NCBI RefSeq assembly: GCF_001514215.1
Contig: NZ_KQ948861.1
Coordinates: forward strand, 8,010-72,009
Length of the DNA: 64,000 bases
Direction of reading: 5' to 3'
DNA from: Streptomyces bungoensis
GTDB lineage: Bacteria; Actinomycetota; Actinomycetes; Streptomycetales; Streptomycetaceae
The notes below the pieces were generated by a model. That model worked only from the letters and a program-made list of their open reading frames with translations, was not told the DNA's origin and did no database searches. Of the stretch, positions 26,070-35,600 are shown one piece after another. How positions within the stretch are numbered: the first letter of the stretch is position 1; every line of letters starts with the position of its first letter. The position numbers were made by a program, and so were the translations under genes.

Positions 26070-26182
26070 GAAGAGTCGAAGTCAAGACTCCCCTCTGTTC
26101 TCCGTGCCACCGGTGCCGCACCTGTGCACGCCTCGCCCGAAGTGCAGCGGATCACCCCCCACTCACCGAAGAGAGCGAACCC

Positions 26183-27277
26183 ATGACACTCTCGTCCGTC
26201 CTCTTACCGCGCCACCCGTCCGCCCCGCTGCGCCCCGCGGGGGCCGCCGCCGCGGGCGTGGCGGCGGTGCTGATGCTGATGCTGGCCGCGCTGACGTGGC
26301 CGGTGCCGGCGTCGGCTGCCGGGGCCGGCCCCTGCGATCTGTACGCCTCGGGCGGCACGCCCTGCGTCGCGGCGCACAGCACGGTGCGCGCCCTCTACTC
26401 GTCGTACAGCGGCGCGCTGTACCAGGTCAGGCGGTCCTCGGACAACGCGGCCAGGGACATCGGTGTCGTGGCCCCGGGCGGGGCGGCCAACGCCGCGGCC
26501 CAGGACGCGTTCTGCGCCGGCACCACGTGCGTCGTCACCTGGGTCTACGACCAGTCCGGGCACGGCAACAAGCTCGGCTACCAGGGCCCGGGCGGGGTCG
26601 GCGGGTCCGACACGGCGGCCAGGGCCACGAGCGAGTCGCTCACCGTCGCGGGCAGCAAGGCGTACTCCCTGTACATCGACCCCGGCAACAGCTACTGGCG
26701 CGACGGCCATCTGACGGGTGTGCCCACCGGCAGCGCACCCGAGGGGATGTACATGGTGACCAGCGGGACGCACGTCAACAGCGGCTGCTGCTTCGACTAC
26801 GGCAACAGCGAGACCACCCGCAAGGCCGACGGCCCGGGGGCCATGGACGCGATCAACTTCAGCAAGTCGTGCTGGTTCGGCGGCTGTGCGGGCTCCGGTC
26901 CCTGGGTCCAGGCGGACCTGGAGTGGGGGCTGTTCCCCGGTGGCAGCAGTTCCTGGAACCCCGACCAGCGGGCCTTCACCAGCAAGTTCGTCACCGCGAC
27001 GCTGAAGAACAACGGGACCACGCGGTTCGCGATGAAGGGCGCCGACGCCCAGTCCGGCAGCCTGGCCACGCTGTACAACGGCTCCCTGCCGGGCGGTTAC
27101 GACCCCATGAAGAAGCAGGGGGCGATCATCCTCGGCAGCGGCGGGGACTGCTGCAACGGCAACACCAACCTCAGCGCGGGCACGTTCTACGAGGGCGCCG
27201 TCGTCTCGGGCTACCCCTCCGACGCGACCGAGAACGCCGTACAGGCCAACATCACCTCGGCCGGCTACGGCAAGTGA
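26183..27277 (+). CDS. Secreted alpha-L-arabinofuranosidase, GH54 catalytic domain only
   Basis: The 364-residue protein has a signal peptide at residues 1-46 ending PVPASAAG, followed by a single GH54 domain: PCDLYASGGTPCVAAHSTVRALYSSYSGALYQV, GCCFDYGNSETT and a terminal YPSDATENAVQAN. It is a close paralogue of the leftward gene but has no CBM42, ending right after the catalytic domain. The pair probably arose by duplication and then divided the work between bound and free substrate. The ribosome site is weak (GAAGAGAG). Secretion and arabinose release are inferred from family knowledge. Confidence 0.92.
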   Translation: MTLSSVLLPRHPSAPLRPAGAAAAGVAAVLMLMLAALTWPVPASAAGAGPCDLYASGGTPCVAAHSTVRALYSSYSGALYQVRRSSDNAARDIGVVAPGGAANAAAQDAFCAGTTCVVTWVYDQSGHGNKLGYQGPGGVGGSDTAARATSESLTVAGSKAYSLYIDPGNSYWRDGHLTGVPTGSAPEGMYMVTSGTHVNSGCCFDYGNSETTRKADGPGAMDAINFSKSCWFGGCAGSGPWVQADLEWGLFPGGSSSWNPDQRAFTSKFVTATLKNNGTTRFAMKGADAQSGSLATLYNGSLPGGYDPMKKQGAIILGSGGDCCNGNTNLSAGTFYEGAVVSGYPSDATENAVQANITSAGYGK

Positions 27278-27409
27278 CACCCTGGGCGCGCTGACGTGGC
27301 GGGAACTCGGACGGTGAGGGCCGTCCCAGCGGCTGCGTCCGCCGTCCGTGGTCGCAGCAGCACGCTTCCGCTCACTCTTCCGCCCGTGTCCCGAATCGAA
27401 GGAGCCCAC

Positions 27410-29056
27410 GTGCCCAGACGGTCAGGCAGACGACTGCTCCGCATCCTCGCGGCCTCCGTGCTGACGGTCACCGCCTCCGTGGCGGTTTCCTCCCCCTCCC
27501 CCGCCACGGCCGCACCCGGCAGTCCGGCGCTCACCCCGCCGCTGGGCTGGAACAGCTGGAACAGTTTCGGGTGCGGAGTCACCGAAGCCCAGGTCCGGCA
27601 GGCCGCCGACGCGATGGTGTCCTCGGGCATGCGGGACGCCGGTTACCGGTACGTCGTGGTCGACGACTGCTGGTTCGACCCGCAGCGGGACGCGGCGGGC
27701 AACCTGCGGGCCGATCCGGCCAAGTTCCCGAGCGGGATGAAGGCACTCGGGGACTACATCCACGGCAAGGGCCTGAAGTTCGGCATCTACGAGGTGCCGG
27801 GCGAGCGCACCTGCGCCCAGGCCACGGGAGGCTACCCGGGGTCCACCGGCAGCAGGGGCCACGAGACCCAGGACGCCGCCACGTTCGCCTCTTGGGGTGT
27901 CGACTACCTGAAGTACGACTGGTGTTCCTCCAGCGGAACCCGTGACGAGCAGGTCGCCCGGTTCACGCTCATGCGCGACGCCCTGCGCGCCACCGGACGG
28001 CCGATCGTCTACAGCATCAACCCCAACAGCCTGCACGCCATCACGGGCTCCACCTACAACTGGGGCGAGGTCGCCGACCTGTGGCGGACGACCGAGGACC
28101 TGCTCGACATCTGGCAGAACGGCAACACCAACAGCTACCCCATGGGCGTCGGCAACGTCCTGGACGTCACCGCGCCCCTGGCCGCGCAGAACGGCCCGGG
28201 ACACTGGAACGACCCCGACATGCTGGTCGTCGGCCGTCCCGGCCTGACACTGACCGAGTCCCGCTCGCACTTCGCCCTGTGGGCCCTGCTGGGCGCCCCG
28301 CTCATGGCCGGCAACGACATCCGCACCATGTCCTCCGACGTGAGCGCGATCCTGCGCAACCCCCGCCTGCTGGCGGTCGACCAGGACGCGCTGGGCGCGG
28401 GGGGGCGCCGGGTGCGCGATGACGGCGCCACCGAGGTGTTCGCCAAGACCCTGGCGGACGGTTCGGTCGCGGTGGGCCTGTTCAACCGGGGTGGCGCCGC
28501 CGCCACGGTCACCACGACGGCCGCGCAAGTCGGCCTGTCCGGCGGGCCGTTCACCCTCACGGACCTGTGGACCGGCGGCACGTCGAGCACGTCCGGGCAG
28601 ATCGCCGCGAGCGTTCCCGCCCACGGCGTGGCCGTCTTCCGGGTGACCGGTGGCACCCCGCTGACCGCCACCACCTCGCGTCTGCGGGGCGGCGCGTCCG
28701 GCCGCTGCGCGGACGTGGACAACGCCTCCACCGCCGCCGGGGCCACCGTACTGCTCTGGGACTGCCACACGGCCGCCAACCAGCTGTGGACCACCTGGGC
28801 CGGCGGCGAGATCCGCGTCTACGGCGACAAGTGCCTGGACGCCTCCGACCAGGGCACCACCAACGGCACCCGTGTCATCACCTGGCCCTGCAACGGCCAG
28901 GACAACCAGAAGTGGACCACCGGCTCCGACGGGACGATCCGCAACGTCCACGCCGGACTGTGCCTCGACGCCGACGGGGCAGGCACCGCCGACGGCACCC
29001 CGCTGGTCCTGCAGACCTGCGACGGCCGGGCCGGGCAGCGATGGAGCCGCGTATGA
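27410..29056 (+). CDS. Secreted GH27 alpha-galactosidase with ricin-type CBM13
   Basis: The 548-residue protein starts at GTG 27410 after GAAGGAG. The signal region (SGRRLLRILAASVLTVTAS) ends near residue 38. The GH27 barrel shows PPLGWNSWNSFGC, VVDDCWF, the nucleophile in LKYDWC (D170) and the acid/base region of DLWRTTEDLLDIWQN, then LMAGNDIR. An antiparallel beta domain is followed by a ricin trefoil at about 425-548 with CLDASDQGTTNG and QKWTTG repeats. It removes alpha-galactose from galactomannan or galacto-oligosaccharides outside the cell. It lies 132 bp after the GH54 gene and may share its transcript. Confidence 0.93.
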   Translation: MPRRSGRRLLRILAASVLTVTASVAVSSPSPATAAPGSPALTPPLGWNSWNSFGCGVTEAQVRQAADAMVSSGMRDAGYRYVVVDDCWFDPQRDAAGNLRADPAKFPSGMKALGDYIHGKGLKFGIYEVPGERTCAQATGGYPGSTGSRGHETQDAATFASWGVDYLKYDWCSSSGTRDEQVARFTLMRDALRATGRPIVYSINPNSLHAITGSTYNWGEVADLWRTTEDLLDIWQNGNTNSYPMGVGNVLDVTAPLAAQNGPGHWNDPDMLVVGRPGLTLTESRSHFALWALLGAPLMAGNDIRTMSSDVSAILRNPRLLAVDQDALGAGGRRVRDDGATEVFAKTLADGSVAVGLFNRGGAAATVTTTAAQVGLSGGPFTLTDLWTGGTSSTSGQIAASVPAHGVAVFRVTGGTPLTATTSRLRGGASGRCADVDNASTAAGATVLLWDCHTAANQLWTTWAGGEIRVYGDKCLDASDQGTTNGTRVITWPCNGQDNQKWTTGSDGTIRNVHAGLCLDADGAGTADGTPLVLQTCDGRAGQRWSRV

Positions 29057-29074
29057 AACCGACCCGGAGGAACC

Positions 29075-29090
29075 CCGCGCGTGCGCGCGG
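29075..29090 (+). terminator. Palindromic hairpin after the GH27 gene
   Basis: CCGCGC-GTGC-GCGCGG is a perfect 6-bp stem with a 4-nt loop, 19 nt after the alpha-galactosidase stop. It is short, but well placed before the unrelated peptidase gene. Confidence 0.45.
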
Positions 29091-29186
29091 TCTGCCGAGC
29101 AGGCCGGCCCGCATGATTGCCCGCGCCGACGGCCGGCCCTAGCATCCCGACCCATCCCCCTTGGCCGCGATGACGGGAGCGACCGC

Positions 29187-30461
29187 ATGGCCGCGACACT
29201 CGGTTCCGAAGAAGCAGCCGCCCTCGCGGCCGTCGACGAGGGCGCCGTCGCCCGGACGCTGCTGGAACTGCTGGCCATACCCAGCGTGACCGGCAGCGCC
29301 GCCGAGTCCGACCTGCAGCACCACCTGGCACGGCATGCGGAGCGACTCGGTCTCGACGTCGACCTGTGGTCCGTCGACCTGCCCGCGCTGCGTGCGCTGC
29401 CCGGCTTTCCCGGGACCGAGGCGCCGCGCGACGAGGCGTGGGGGCTGGTCGCGACGACACCGGACACCGGTGACGGACCGACCATGATCCTGCAGGGGCA
29501 CGTCGACGTCGTACCGCCGGGCGACCTCCGTCAGTGGGAGGGCGACCCCTTCGCCCCGAGGACGGCAGGTGACCTCGTCCACGGCCGTGGTGCCTGCGAC
29601 ATGAAGGCAGGGCTGGTCGCCAACCTCACCGCTCTGGCGGCGATCCGGGCGAGCGGAGTCAGGCTGCGCGGGCGGGTGGCCGCCCACTTCGTGGTCAGCG
29701 AGGAGGACGGCGGACTCGGCGCCTTCGCGACCCTGCACCGCGGTCACACCGGGGACGCGTGCGTCATCACCGAGCCGACCGGCGGCTCGCTCGTGACCGC
29801 GAACGCCGGTGCGCTGACCTTCCGTGTCGAGGTCCCCGGTCAGGCCACCCACGCCAGCACGCGCACCGCCGGGGTCAGCGCCATCGACGCGTACCTGCCG
29901 ATCCACCGGGCGCTGGCCCGGCTGGAAGCCCGGCGCAACGAGGCGATCGACCCGTTGATGGCGGACCACGAGATCCCGTACGCGCTCTCCGTCGGCACTC
30001 TCCGCTCGGGTGACTGGGCGAGCAGCGTGCCGGACCACCTCGTCGCCGAGGGAAGGCTCGGCGTCCGGCTCGGTGAGGATCCGGCCGACGCCGTCGCCGA
30101 CTTCGAGAGGTGCGTGGCCGAGGCATGCGCGGAGGATGCGTGGCTGCGCGACCATCCGGCGAGGGTGAGCTGGCCCGGCGGCCGCTTCGCGAGCGGGCGG
30201 CTGCCCGCCGGCCATCCCCTCGGCGCCCTGGTCCGCCGCGCGCACGCCGACGCGATCGGCGGCGCGCCGCTGCGCGAGCACGGCGCACCCTATGGAAGCG
30301 ACCTGCGCCTGTACGCCGCCGCGGGGATACCGACGCTGCAGTTCGGGCCCGGCGACGTACGCCTGGCGCACAGCGCCCGGGAGCAGGTGTCCGTCTCCGA
30401 CATCGTCGCGGTGACCCGCACACTCGTGCTCTCCGTGCTGCGGGCCGTCGGTACGAAGTAG
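29187..30461 (+). CDS. M20-family metallopeptidase (ArgE/DapE/acetylornithine deacetylase-like)
   Basis: The 424-residue protein shows the M20 metal ligands in order: ILQGHVDVVPPG (His, Asp), HGRGACDMKAG (Asp), the catalytic pair SEEDGGLGA (Glu-Glu), VITEPTGG (Glu) and a late histidine in VRLAHSAREQ. The dimerisation insert (about 195-310, VEVPGQATHASTRTAGVSAID) is complete. There is no signal peptide, so it acts in the cytoplasm on N-acylated amino acids or small peptides. GGGAGCG precedes ATG 29187. It sits among the sugar hydrolases without a clear functional link. Confidence 0.9.
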   Translation: MAATLGSEEAAALAAVDEGAVARTLLELLAIPSVTGSAAESDLQHHLARHAERLGLDVDLWSVDLPALRALPGFPGTEAPRDEAWGLVATTPDTGDGPTMILQGHVDVVPPGDLRQWEGDPFAPRTAGDLVHGRGACDMKAGLVANLTALAAIRASGVRLRGRVAAHFVVSEEDGGLGAFATLHRGHTGDACVITEPTGGSLVTANAGALTFRVEVPGQATHASTRTAGVSAIDAYLPIHRALARLEARRNEAIDPLMADHEIPYALSVGTLRSGDWASSVPDHLVAEGRLGVRLGEDPADAVADFERCVAEACAEDAWLRDHPARVSWPGGRFASGRLPAGHPLGALVRRAHADAIGGAPLREHGAPYGSDLRLYAAAGIPTLQFGPGDVRLAHSAREQVSVSDIVAVTRTLVLSVLRAVGTK

Positions 30462-30562
30462 GCCGTCCTCCGGCGCCCCCTGAGCAGGGGTGCGGCGAAC
30501 AGGTGTTGAAGCGCATCGACTCAGCCATCCGGCTCACGATGCCGCCAATGACCTTGCGCGAT

Positions 30563-30572
30563 GAAAAGTTTC
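30563..30572. promoter_or_regulatory. GAAA-AG-TTTC motif upstream of the GH43 gene
   Basis: GAAA and TTTC arms separated by two bases resemble the short GAAA/TTTC repeats known upstream of Streptomyces xylan-degrading genes. The site is 117 bp before the GH43 start. It is short enough to occur by chance. Confidence 0.3.
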
Positions 30573-30688
30573 GTGGCGTCACACCCCTTGTTCCACCCTG
30601 CGCATGGCATTAACGTTCGCCGCCAGGTGAAGCGCTTCGACACCCGCTTCGTCCCCTGCTGTGTCCCGCACCGAAAGGACTCGACGGC

Positions 30689-32197
30689 ATGCCCGACAAG
30701 CGGCCGGCGGACGCCACCGTGACCAACCCCGTGATTCCCGGCTTCCACCCCGATCCCAGCGTCTGCCGCGTGGGCGACGACTACTACCTCGTCTGCTCCA
30801 GCTTCGAGTACTTCCCCGGCATCCCCGTCTTCCACAGCCGCGACCTGGTGCACTGGACGCGGATCGGCAACGCCCTCGACCGGCCGGGGCAGCTCCGCCT
30901 CACCGGCTCGCCGTCGTCCGGGGGCATCTACGCGCCCACGCTGCGCCACCACGACGGCCGCTTCTGGCTGATCGTCACCAACGTGGCCGACGGCGAGGGC
31001 AACATGCTGTTCACCGCCACCGATCCGGCGGGGCCCTGGTCCGACCCGGTGTATCTGCCCGGGGTCGAGGGCATCGACCCGGACCTCGCCTGGGACGAGG
31101 ACGGCACCTGCTGGGTCACGGTCGCCGGGATCTCGCAGGTCCGCATCGACCCGTACACCGGGGAGACGTTCGGCCCGCCGCGGAAGCTCTGGTCCGGCAC
31201 CCCCGGCGCCCTGGCCCCGGAGGCGCCCCACCTGTACCGCATCGGCGACCACTGGTACCTGCTCATCGCCGAGGGCGGCACCGAGCGCGGTCACGGCGTC
31301 TCGATCGCCCGCGGGCCCGCGCCGTACGGTCCGTTCGAGCCGTGCCCGGCCAACCCGGTGCTGACGCACCGCAGTTCGGATCGCCCGGTGCAGAACACCG
31401 GCCACGCGGACCTGGTCCAGGGCCCCGACGGTTCGTGGTGGATGGTGCTGCTGGGCGTCCGGCCGCGCGGGGGTACGCCGGGCTGGCACGTCCTCGGCCG
31501 CGAGACGTTCCTCGCCCCGGTGACCTGGGTGGACGGCTGGCCCGTCGTCGGCGAGGTCTCCCCGGACCCGGCAGCGCCGCCCTGGCCGCTGGTCCCGGGG
31601 CCCGTCGAGGCCGGCCGGGACGACTTCGATCTCGGCGAACTGCGACCGTACTGGATCTCCGTGCGCGACCGTCCCGAGGAGCTGTGCACCACCGAGGAGC
31701 GGGCCGGCTGCCTGACGCTCCGTGCCCGGGGCGACGGGCTGGACGAACCAAACGTCGTGTTCGTCGGCCGCCGCCAGCAGCACCTGGCCTGCCGGGTGCG
31801 GACCCGGATCGATCCGGCGGAAGGGCGCGGCGGTCTCGCCGTCCGGCTGGACGAGGAGCACCACTACGAGATCGAGGTGTCCCAGGGGGAGGTGCGCGTG
31901 CTCGGGCGCGTCGGGCCGCTGCGCACCGTCGTGGGGTCCCGGCCCGTGCCGGCCGGGCCCGTGGTCCTCGGTGTCCGCGTCTCCGGCACCCCGGTGCGGG
32001 ACGCCCGCACGGGCCCCGACACCCTCACGTTCGGCGTCGAGGAGGCGGACGGCACGTTCACCGCGCTCGGCGCCCTCGACGGCCGCTACCTGTCGACCGA
32101 GGTGGCCGGGGGGTTCACCGGCCGGGTCATCGGCATGTACGCCGCGTCCGGCACGGTCCACTTCGACTGGTTCGACTACGAGCCGCTCGCTCCCTGA
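30689..32197 (+). CDS. GH43 beta-xylosidase/arabinofuranosidase, intracellular
   Basis: The 502-residue protein has no signal peptide. The five-bladed propeller opens NPVIPGFHPDPSVCRVGDDYYLV, with the catalytic base Asp in FHPDPS; GIDPDLAWDEDG carries a second Asp, and EAPHLYRIGDHWYLL contains the general-acid Glu. The C-terminal 180 residues form a beta-sandwich (FDLGELRPYWISVRD; FDWFDYEPLAP), as in GH43 xylosidases of about 500 residues. AAAGGA precedes ATG 30689. It would hydrolyse xylo- or arabinoxylo-oligosaccharides after uptake, complementing the secreted enzymes on either side. Precise specificity cannot be assigned. Confidence 0.92.
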   Translation: MPDKRPADATVTNPVIPGFHPDPSVCRVGDDYYLVCSSFEYFPGIPVFHSRDLVHWTRIGNALDRPGQLRLTGSPSSGGIYAPTLRHHDGRFWLIVTNVADGEGNMLFTATDPAGPWSDPVYLPGVEGIDPDLAWDEDGTCWVTVAGISQVRIDPYTGETFGPPRKLWSGTPGALAPEAPHLYRIGDHWYLLIAEGGTERGHGVSIARGPAPYGPFEPCPANPVLTHRSSDRPVQNTGHADLVQGPDGSWWMVLLGVRPRGGTPGWHVLGRETFLAPVTWVDGWPVVGEVSPDPAAPPWPLVPGPVEAGRDDFDLGELRPYWISVRDRPEELCTTEERAGCLTLRARGDGLDEPNVVFVGRRQQHLACRVRTRIDPAEGRGGLAVRLDEEHHYEIEVSQGEVRVLGRVGPLRTVVGSRPVPAGPVVLGVRVSGTPVRDARTGPDTLTFGVEEADGTFTALGALDGRYLSTEVAGGFTGRVIGMYAASGTVHFDWFDYEPLAP

Positions 32198-32318
32198 ACC
32201 GGCGCCACCCGCCCGGCACCACGCCGCCGCCCGCAGCCGGCCCCGTCTCCCTCGGCCACCTGCCTTCACCGACCCCCCACGGGCGGAACTCCCGCCCGGC
32301 CCCAGAGAAAGGTCAGAG

Positions 32319-34070
32319 ATGAAGGGAACGCAACGCCCCGGCGGCCACCGCGGTCGCGGTGCCGGCCGGGTGCTCGGCCTGCTGCCGGCGATGGTCGCCG
32401 CGATCGGGCTGACCAGCACCGCCGCCCTGGCCGTACCGAACCACGGCGCGACGTCCACGGGGCCGAAGCCCCGGGCGCTCAGCCCCGCGAGCGCGGTGGC
32501 GGCGATGCAGCCCAGCTGGAACCTGGGCAACACCCTGGACGCCATCCCCGACGAGACCTCCTGGGGCAACCCGCCGGTCACCAAGGCCCTGTTCGACACC
32601 ATCAGGGCCCAGGGCTTCCACAGCGTCCGGATCCCCGTCACCTGGACCGGCCACCAGTCCCCCACCGCCCCGTACGCGATCGACGCGACGTTCATGAACC
32701 GCGTCAAGCAGGTGGTGGACTGGGCCCTGTCCGACGGTCTCTACGTCGTGGTGAACGTCCACCACGACTCGTGGCAGTGGATCTCGACCATGCCCACCGA
32801 CCACGACAACGTCCTGGCCCGCTTCGACGCCATCTGGAAGCAGGTCGCCGCGGAGTTCAGGGACTCCCCGCAGACGCTGCTCTTCGAGAGCATCAACGAA
32901 CCGCAGTTCGACGACGCGGGCGACGCGCAGGGCATCCGGTACCTCGACGAGCTCGACACCGCGTTCCACGGCATCGTGCGCGGCTCCGGCGGCAACAACG
33001 CGACCCGTCTGCTGATGCTGCCCACGCTGCACTGCAACGCCGGCCAGACGTACATGGACGCCCTCGTCGGCGGGATGAAGTCGCTGGACGACCCCAACCT
33101 CGTGGCCACCGTGCACTATTACGGCTGGTACCCGTTCAGCGTGAACGTCGCGGGCGGCACGCGATTCGACGCCACCGCGCAGAAGGACATGAGCGACACC
33201 TTCACCGGGATACGCGACACCCTCGTCACCCAGGGCGTCCCCGTCTACCTCGGCGAGTACGGCCTGCTGCAGTACCCCGACCACACCCACCCCTCCCGCG
33301 TCGAACGGGGCGAGGCGCTCAAGTACTTCGAGCAGCTCGGCCACGAGGCCCGCACCGCCGGAGTGACCACGGCCCTGTGGGATCCCTTCTCGTTCCTGAA
33401 CCGCGACACGCTGCGGTGGCGGGACCCCGGCCTGATCGCGCAGATCAAGTCGAGCTGGACCACCCGCTCGGGCACCGCCTCCTCGGACCGGGTCTTCGTG
33501 CCCGCGTCGAGTGCGATCACGGCGAAGACACTGACGCTGAACCCGAACGGCACCTCCTTCAAGGGGCTGTGGCAGGGCGGCACCAGGCTCGCCGCCGGCC
33601 GGGACTACACCGTCTCCGGCAACGAGCTCACGCTCACGGCCGCCGCCCTCACCCGGCTGGCCGGCGACCGCGCCTACGGGACGAACGCGACGGTCGAGGC
33701 CCGGTTCTCCCGAGGCCTGCCCTGGAAGATCTACGTGACCACGTACGAGACCCCGGTCCTCTCGAACGCGACGGGCACCACCGGCGGTCTCAGTATTCCC
33801 GCTCGGTTCCGCGGTGACCTGCTGGCGACCATGGAGGCGACGTACGCCGACGGCAGCAACGCCGGCCAGACCGGCTGGACCCCTTACCAGGAGTTCAACG
33901 CGGCCTTCTCCCCCGACTATCCGGGCAACGCCCTTCTCCTCACCCCGGACTTCCTCGGCGCACTGCACGACGGCGCGCCGGCGACGCTCACCTTCCACTT
34001 CTGGAGCGGAGCCACCGTGACGTACCACGTGACGAGGTCCGGATCCTCGGTGACCGGCACGGCGTCCTGA
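32319..34070 (+). CDS. Secreted GH5 endoglucanase with CBM_X2 and CBM46-like modules
   Basis: The 583-residue protein has a signal peptide to about residue 36 (GLLPAMVAAIGLTSTAALAV). The GH5 barrel (about 55-385) shows SWNLGNTLDAIPDETSWGN, VNVHHDSWQW, the acid/base glutamate in FESINEPQ and the nucleophile in VYLGEYGLL. Then comes a CBM_X2/Ig-like module (about 390-470, AITAKTLTLNPNGTSFKGL; DYTVSGNELTLT) and a CBM46-like module to the end (QEFNAAFSPDYPGNALLLTP; FHFWSGATVTYHV). The order GH5-Ig-CBM46 is known in Bacillus Cel5B-type enzymes active on beta-glucan and xyloglucan. AAAGG precedes the ATG. It is the last gene of the hydrolase cluster. Confidence 0.92.
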   Translation: MKGTQRPGGHRGRGAGRVLGLLPAMVAAIGLTSTAALAVPNHGATSTGPKPRALSPASAVAAMQPSWNLGNTLDAIPDETSWGNPPVTKALFDTIRAQGFHSVRIPVTWTGHQSPTAPYAIDATFMNRVKQVVDWALSDGLYVVVNVHHDSWQWISTMPTDHDNVLARFDAIWKQVAAEFRDSPQTLLFESINEPQFDDAGDAQGIRYLDELDTAFHGIVRGSGGNNATRLLMLPTLHCNAGQTYMDALVGGMKSLDDPNLVATVHYYGWYPFSVNVAGGTRFDATAQKDMSDTFTGIRDTLVTQGVPVYLGEYGLLQYPDHTHPSRVERGEALKYFEQLGHEARTAGVTTALWDPFSFLNRDTLRWRDPGLIAQIKSSWTTRSGTASSDRVFVPASSAITAKTLTLNPNGTSFKGLWQGGTRLAAGRDYTVSGNELTLTAAALTRLAGDRAYGTNATVEARFSRGLPWKIYVTTYETPVLSNATGTTGGLSIPARFRGDLLATMEATYADGSNAGQTGWTPYQEFNAAFSPDYPGNALLLTPDFLGALHDGAPATLTFHFWSGATVTYHVTRSGSSVTGTAS

Positions 34071-34082
34071 GCGAACCCGCTC

Positions 34083-34105
34083 CGGTGCCGCCCGGCCCGG
34101 CGCCG
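34083..34105. terminator. Hairpin between convergent genes
   Basis: CGGTGCCG (34083-34090) pairs with CGGCGCCG (34098-34105) with one G-T wobble around CCCGGCC. It occupies the 35-bp gap between the GH5 gene and the convergent permease gene. Confidence 0.4.
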
Positions 34106-35404
34106 TCAGGCCCACGCGAAGTAGCGCAGCCACACGTAGGCCAGGGAGACGGCGACGGTCGTGGCCGTCACGACGAGGCCGTACTTGGTGAACTGCCAGA
34201 AGGAGATGGGACGGCGGTTGCGTTCCGCGATGCCGAGGACCACGACGTTGGCGGAGGCGCCGATGGCGGTGGCGTTGCCGCCGAGGTCGGCGCCGAGCGC
34301 GAGGGCCCACCACAGCACGTGGTGGCCGCCTCCGCCCATGTCGTGCACCAGGTCGGAGGTGATGGGGGCCATCGTCGCGACGTACGGGATGTTGTCGACG
34401 ATGCCCGACAGCACCGCGGAGCCGCCGAGCAGGGCCATGGCACCGCCGAGTTCGCTGCCGCCGATGAGACCGGCCAGCCCGTGGGAGACCTGCCCGACGA
34501 CACCGGTGTCGATGAGGCCGCCGATCATGATGAACAGTCCGGCGAAGAAGGCGAGCGTGGGCCACTCCACCTCGGCGAGGACGTCGTCGGTGTCGACCTT
34601 GGTGGACGCGACGAGGAGCCCCGCGCCGAGGAGGGCGACGACGCTCGGCGCGTAGTGCAGCACCGGGTGCAGGACGAAGCCGGCCATGACCAGCGCCAGC
34701 ACGACGAGCCCCTGCACCATGAGCCGCGGGTCCTTGATGGCCTCGCGTTCCTCCAGTGCCATGATCTCGGCGGCGCGGCCGTCGTCGTACACGAAGGTGC
34801 TGCGGAACATGATCCGGCAGAGCACGAGCAGGACGGCCACCAGGAGCGCGGCGAGCGGGGCGAGGTGGACGACGAAGTCGTTGAAGTTCAGGCCCGCGCG
34901 GCTGGCGATGATGATGTTGGGCGGATCACCGACCAGGGTCGCGGTGCCGCCGATGTTCGAGGCCATGACCTCGGCGACGAGGTAGGGCGCCGAGGGCAGC
35001 CCGAGGCGTTCGCACACCAGCAGGGTGACGGGCGCGATCAGCAGCACCGTGGTGACGTTGTCCAGCAGTGACGAGACCACCGCCGTGATGACCACGAGCA
35101 TGGCCATGACCCGGAACGGCTGGGCCCGCGCCCGCTTGACCGACCAGATCGCCAGGTACTCGAACATGCCGGTCCTCTTCAGCACGCCGACGATCATCAT
35201 CATGCCCATGAGCAGGAAGATGACGTTCCAGTCGATGCCGGAGTCCTCGGAGTAGAACGCCGAGACGTCGTCGGTCGCCCCGATCGCCAGCATCAGGCCC
35301 GCGCCGCCCAGGGCGACCGCGACGCGGTGGATCTTCTCGCTGATGATCAGGACGTAGGCGCCGACGAACACGGCGAGCGCCGCCCAGCTGTGCCAGTCGC
35401 TCAC
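34106..35404 (-). CDS. SLC13/ArsB/NhaD-like membrane permease
   Basis: The 432-residue protein has about eleven helices with the ion-transporter-superfamily signatures SSLLDNVTTVLLIAP, GGTATLVGDPPNIIIASRAG and, in the second half, GIVDNIPYVATMAPI and GADLGGNATAIGASANVVVLG, giving the two pseudo-symmetric hairpins. It may export arsenite-like oxyanions or exchange sodium for protons. GTG 35404 follows GGGAG; the extension to 35539 is low complexity. The CBS protein at 35601-36062 lies directly upstream on the same strand, a recurrent pairing that suggests CBS-mediated control of transport. The ion is unknown. Confidence 0.87.
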   Translation of the reverse strand: MSDWHSWAALAVFVGAYVLIISEKIHRVAVALGGAGLMLAIGATDDVSAFYSEDSGIDWNVIFLLMGMMMIVGVLKRTGMFEYLAIWSVKRARAQPFRVMAMLVVITAVVSSLLDNVTTVLLIAPVTLLVCERLGLPSAPYLVAEVMASNIGGTATLVGDPPNIIIASRAGLNFNDFVVHLAPLAALLVAVLLVLCRIMFRSTFVYDDGRAAEIMALEEREAIKDPRLMVQGLVVLALVMAGFVLHPVLHYAPSVVALLGAGLLVASTKVDTDDVLAEVEWPTLAFFAGLFIMIGGLIDTGVVGQVSHGLAGLIGGSELGGAMALLGGSAVLSGIVDNIPYVATMAPITSDLVHDMGGGGHHVLWWALALGADLGGNATAIGASANVVVLGIAERNRRPISFWQFTKYGLVVTATTVAVSLAYVWLRYFAWA

Positions 35405-35600
35405 GATCCGCCGGCTCCCGCCGCCGGGGCCGTGCCGTGGACGGGGCGCCTGGCGCCGAGGACCGCTGGAAGCTGCATGGCCGACCCCGATCGGAAGAGA
35501 GAGCTGTCCCCTGCTCGCCGACCAGACTTCCCGGCACACCGGGCGGCACCTTACCCGGCCTTGGCGTGTCTGCGACAGTGCGGAGGGACGCGCGCTCCCC

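Noticed and set aside
32313..34565. 750-codon minus-strand frame opposite the GH5 gene
   Set aside because: Antisense shadow of the glucanase with Arg/Gly-rich composition.
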